NCBI RefSeq assembly: GCF_004342265.1
Contig: NZ_SMCS01000002.1
Location: forward strand, 1 to 64,000
DNA length: 64,000 nucleotides
Direction of reading: 5' to 3'
DNA from: Luteibacter rhizovicinus
GTDB taxonomy: Bacteria; Pseudomonadota; Gammaproteobacteria; Xanthomonadales; Rhodanobacteraceae
Of this stretch, positions 63,801-64,000 are shown in pieces. The translations under genes were made by a program, and so were the position numbers. Under the pieces are notes generated by a model. That model searched no databases and was not told the DNA's origin. It was given only the letters and a program-made list of their open reading frames with translations. How positions within the stretch are numbered: the stretch's first letter is position 1; each line of letters begins with the position of its first letter.

Positions 63801-64000
63801 CCGACAACACCTACGACTGCATCGTGCTCGACCTGGGTCTCCCGGGGATCTCAGGCATGGACTTCCTCGAACGCCTGTCGAAAGCGGGCAATGTTCCGCC
63901 CGTTGTCGTCTATTCGGGCCGGGATCTCAGCCGCGAGGAAAGCCTGAAAATCAGACAGTACACAGACAGCATCGTGGTCAAGGGAGCACGCTCGCCCGAC
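60830..64000 (+). CDS. Hybrid sensor histidine kinase with CHASE3-like, HAMP, GAF and two REC domains (partial)
   Basis: Open from the ATG at 60830 to the window edge (1057 codons) with no stop, so the 3' end lies outside. TM1 is at about 22-45, then a CHASE3-like loop (about 50-215) and TM2 (about 225-245). HAMP at about 245-300, GAF at about 310-440, long Gln/Glu-rich coiled coil at about 440-540 and dimerisation His557 (FLANMSHELRTPLN) follow. The ATPase (about 590-780) ends with GGTGLGLAISRRIT. REC1 has Asp879 (LLDVMLPGMDG) and REC2 has Asp1001 (CIVLDLGLPGISG), the latter cut near its end. Start is uncertain: no good SD is seen before the ATG. Confidence 0.9.
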   Translation, partial: MSSSSKKQSWLANQPLQRKMLIAICALLVVLLAASAANLLSLAREKETRAWSMHTYEVLVALADVENDAQSRQVAARGYLLNLSTSEYADLEKADTELTASLAKLRELTADNPLQQGRIDRLVEMLDRWEKEVMKGAIDPMREIGAASTPEASLARDAIRRTYLDRRTVLMTDVQALIADMTATENALLVQRNVALDDTLNLVRAFNIGSILVSLLFAGLVLAMTFRLITRPIVRMTELMTRLAAHDHNVDIRQLDRRDEIGQIARALHVFKEMAIDTAGQTWLKSGVSAISSKLQGATTYREFANVLTGELVPLLEAGVGVFYIWNDDSSTLELLGSYGYRQRRHATTGYAMGEGLIGQAAAERKTIVLQDVPDDYVRIHSGTGEAPPRSIVVIPVLSRDALLGVVEIGSFAHLTGVQEQLLDELMPIVALSLENLGRALRTRALLDTTQRQADELRTSEDALRAQQSDLQATNAELEIRTSELQEQSQRLVASEEELRVQAEELHASNEELREKGTTLNQQKDALEILQRDTQEKAEELARASQYKSDFLANMSHELRTPLNSLLILSRSLADNDENNLSGEQVESARIIHDAGSNLLRLINDILDLSKVEAGKMERVIDDFAIADLVRTLGRTFNHVAQEKKLGFTIDVEAGLPSTIRTDAAKLEQVTNNLLSNAFKFTSDGKVTVHIGRPSASLALPATLDRATAVAIAVTDTGIGIPKETFQRVFHAFEQVDASTSRQYGGTGLGLAISRRITELLGGDIVLASEPGKGSTFTIVIPEQATEDGTRPEPIPREQAAAEATLPLSPALIADSIDDDRATIVSGETTILIVEDDPAFARILADMVHRKGHRVLASADGESGLQLARQFQPTGILLDVMLPGMDGWTVIERLKGEPRTRHIPVHFISATDDATRGLELGAVGFLTKPVSREAISKAFERLLHFAEGRTRHLLVIDDDASARTAVRTLLRDDSVIIDEAASGEEALVMTADNTYDCIVLDLGLPGISGMDFLERLSKAGNVPPVVVYSGRDLSREESLKIRQYTDSIVVKGARSPD

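Overview
The window reads as a chromosomal segment of a GC-rich gammaproteobacterium of the order Xanthomonadales, most likely Rhodanobacteraceae (Luteibacter/Dyella-like). The reasons are the divergent lptGF / pepA-holC block, a MetX-type homoserine acyltransferase under an S-box (SAM-I) riboswitch, a BlaI/M56 regulator pair, YceI-cytochrome b561 pairs and small palindromic repeats of the ATTCCGG-type. The taxon is an inference from gene content; no rRNA or tRNA gene was seen.

Layout. 1-103: probable IS481-type element end abutting half a REP palindrome. 207-1791: cytochrome b plus MsrP-like molybdoenzyme. 1971-2453: HU-type nucleoid protein and terminator. 2493-4684: BlaI repressor with two perfect operators, then an M56 peptidase. 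4694-5423: HAD phosphatase behind a strong hairpin. 5605-10340 (minus): probably Fur-controlled operon PepSY - DUF2271 - DUF4198 - ApbE - NADPH flavoprotein, which reads as an extracytoplasmic flavin/heme electron chain. 10442-12838: beta-barrel protein and an orphan tryptophanase.

12872-16782 is the accessory part: a small Cys-motif protein downstream of a C4-antisense-RNA-like structure, a zinc-ribbon membrane protein, a lipoprotein, two orphan immunity-like genes, and a truncated two-partner-secretion transporter fused by deletion to the tail of its presumed exoprotein. I read this as a decayed contact-dependent-inhibition type locus. A two-component system (16985-19091) diverges from it.

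19295-22133 is a tightly coupled cassette (alpha/beta hydrolase, two 4-TM transporter halves, DegT-like aminotransferase) of unknown function. Core genes follow: tsaB, creD, yoaA/dinG, valS, lptG, lptF, pepA, holC. Two tandem paralogous beta-propeller hybrid histidine kinases occupy 33521-40718. 40812-45677 has two DUF697-type GTPases flanking a YceI-b561-YceI operon. Then come a glutaredoxin-like protein, sdaA, an APC permease, a secreted trypsin-like protease, and the SAM-riboswitch operon metX-metB-hom, divergent from a cysteine synthase. The window ends with prfC, a cNMP-binding thioredoxin-reductase-like protein, a CPBP membrane protease and a hybrid histidine kinase that runs off the right edge.

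Functionally the window is dominated by redox (sulfite-oxidase-like, flavinylation, b561, TrxR-like), sulfur amino-acid synthesis and signal transduction. The positions worth closest reading are the flavinylation operon, the decayed CDI locus with its C4-like RNA, the 4-gene hydrolase/aminotransferase cassette and the RBS-occluding hairpin at 4694-4753.
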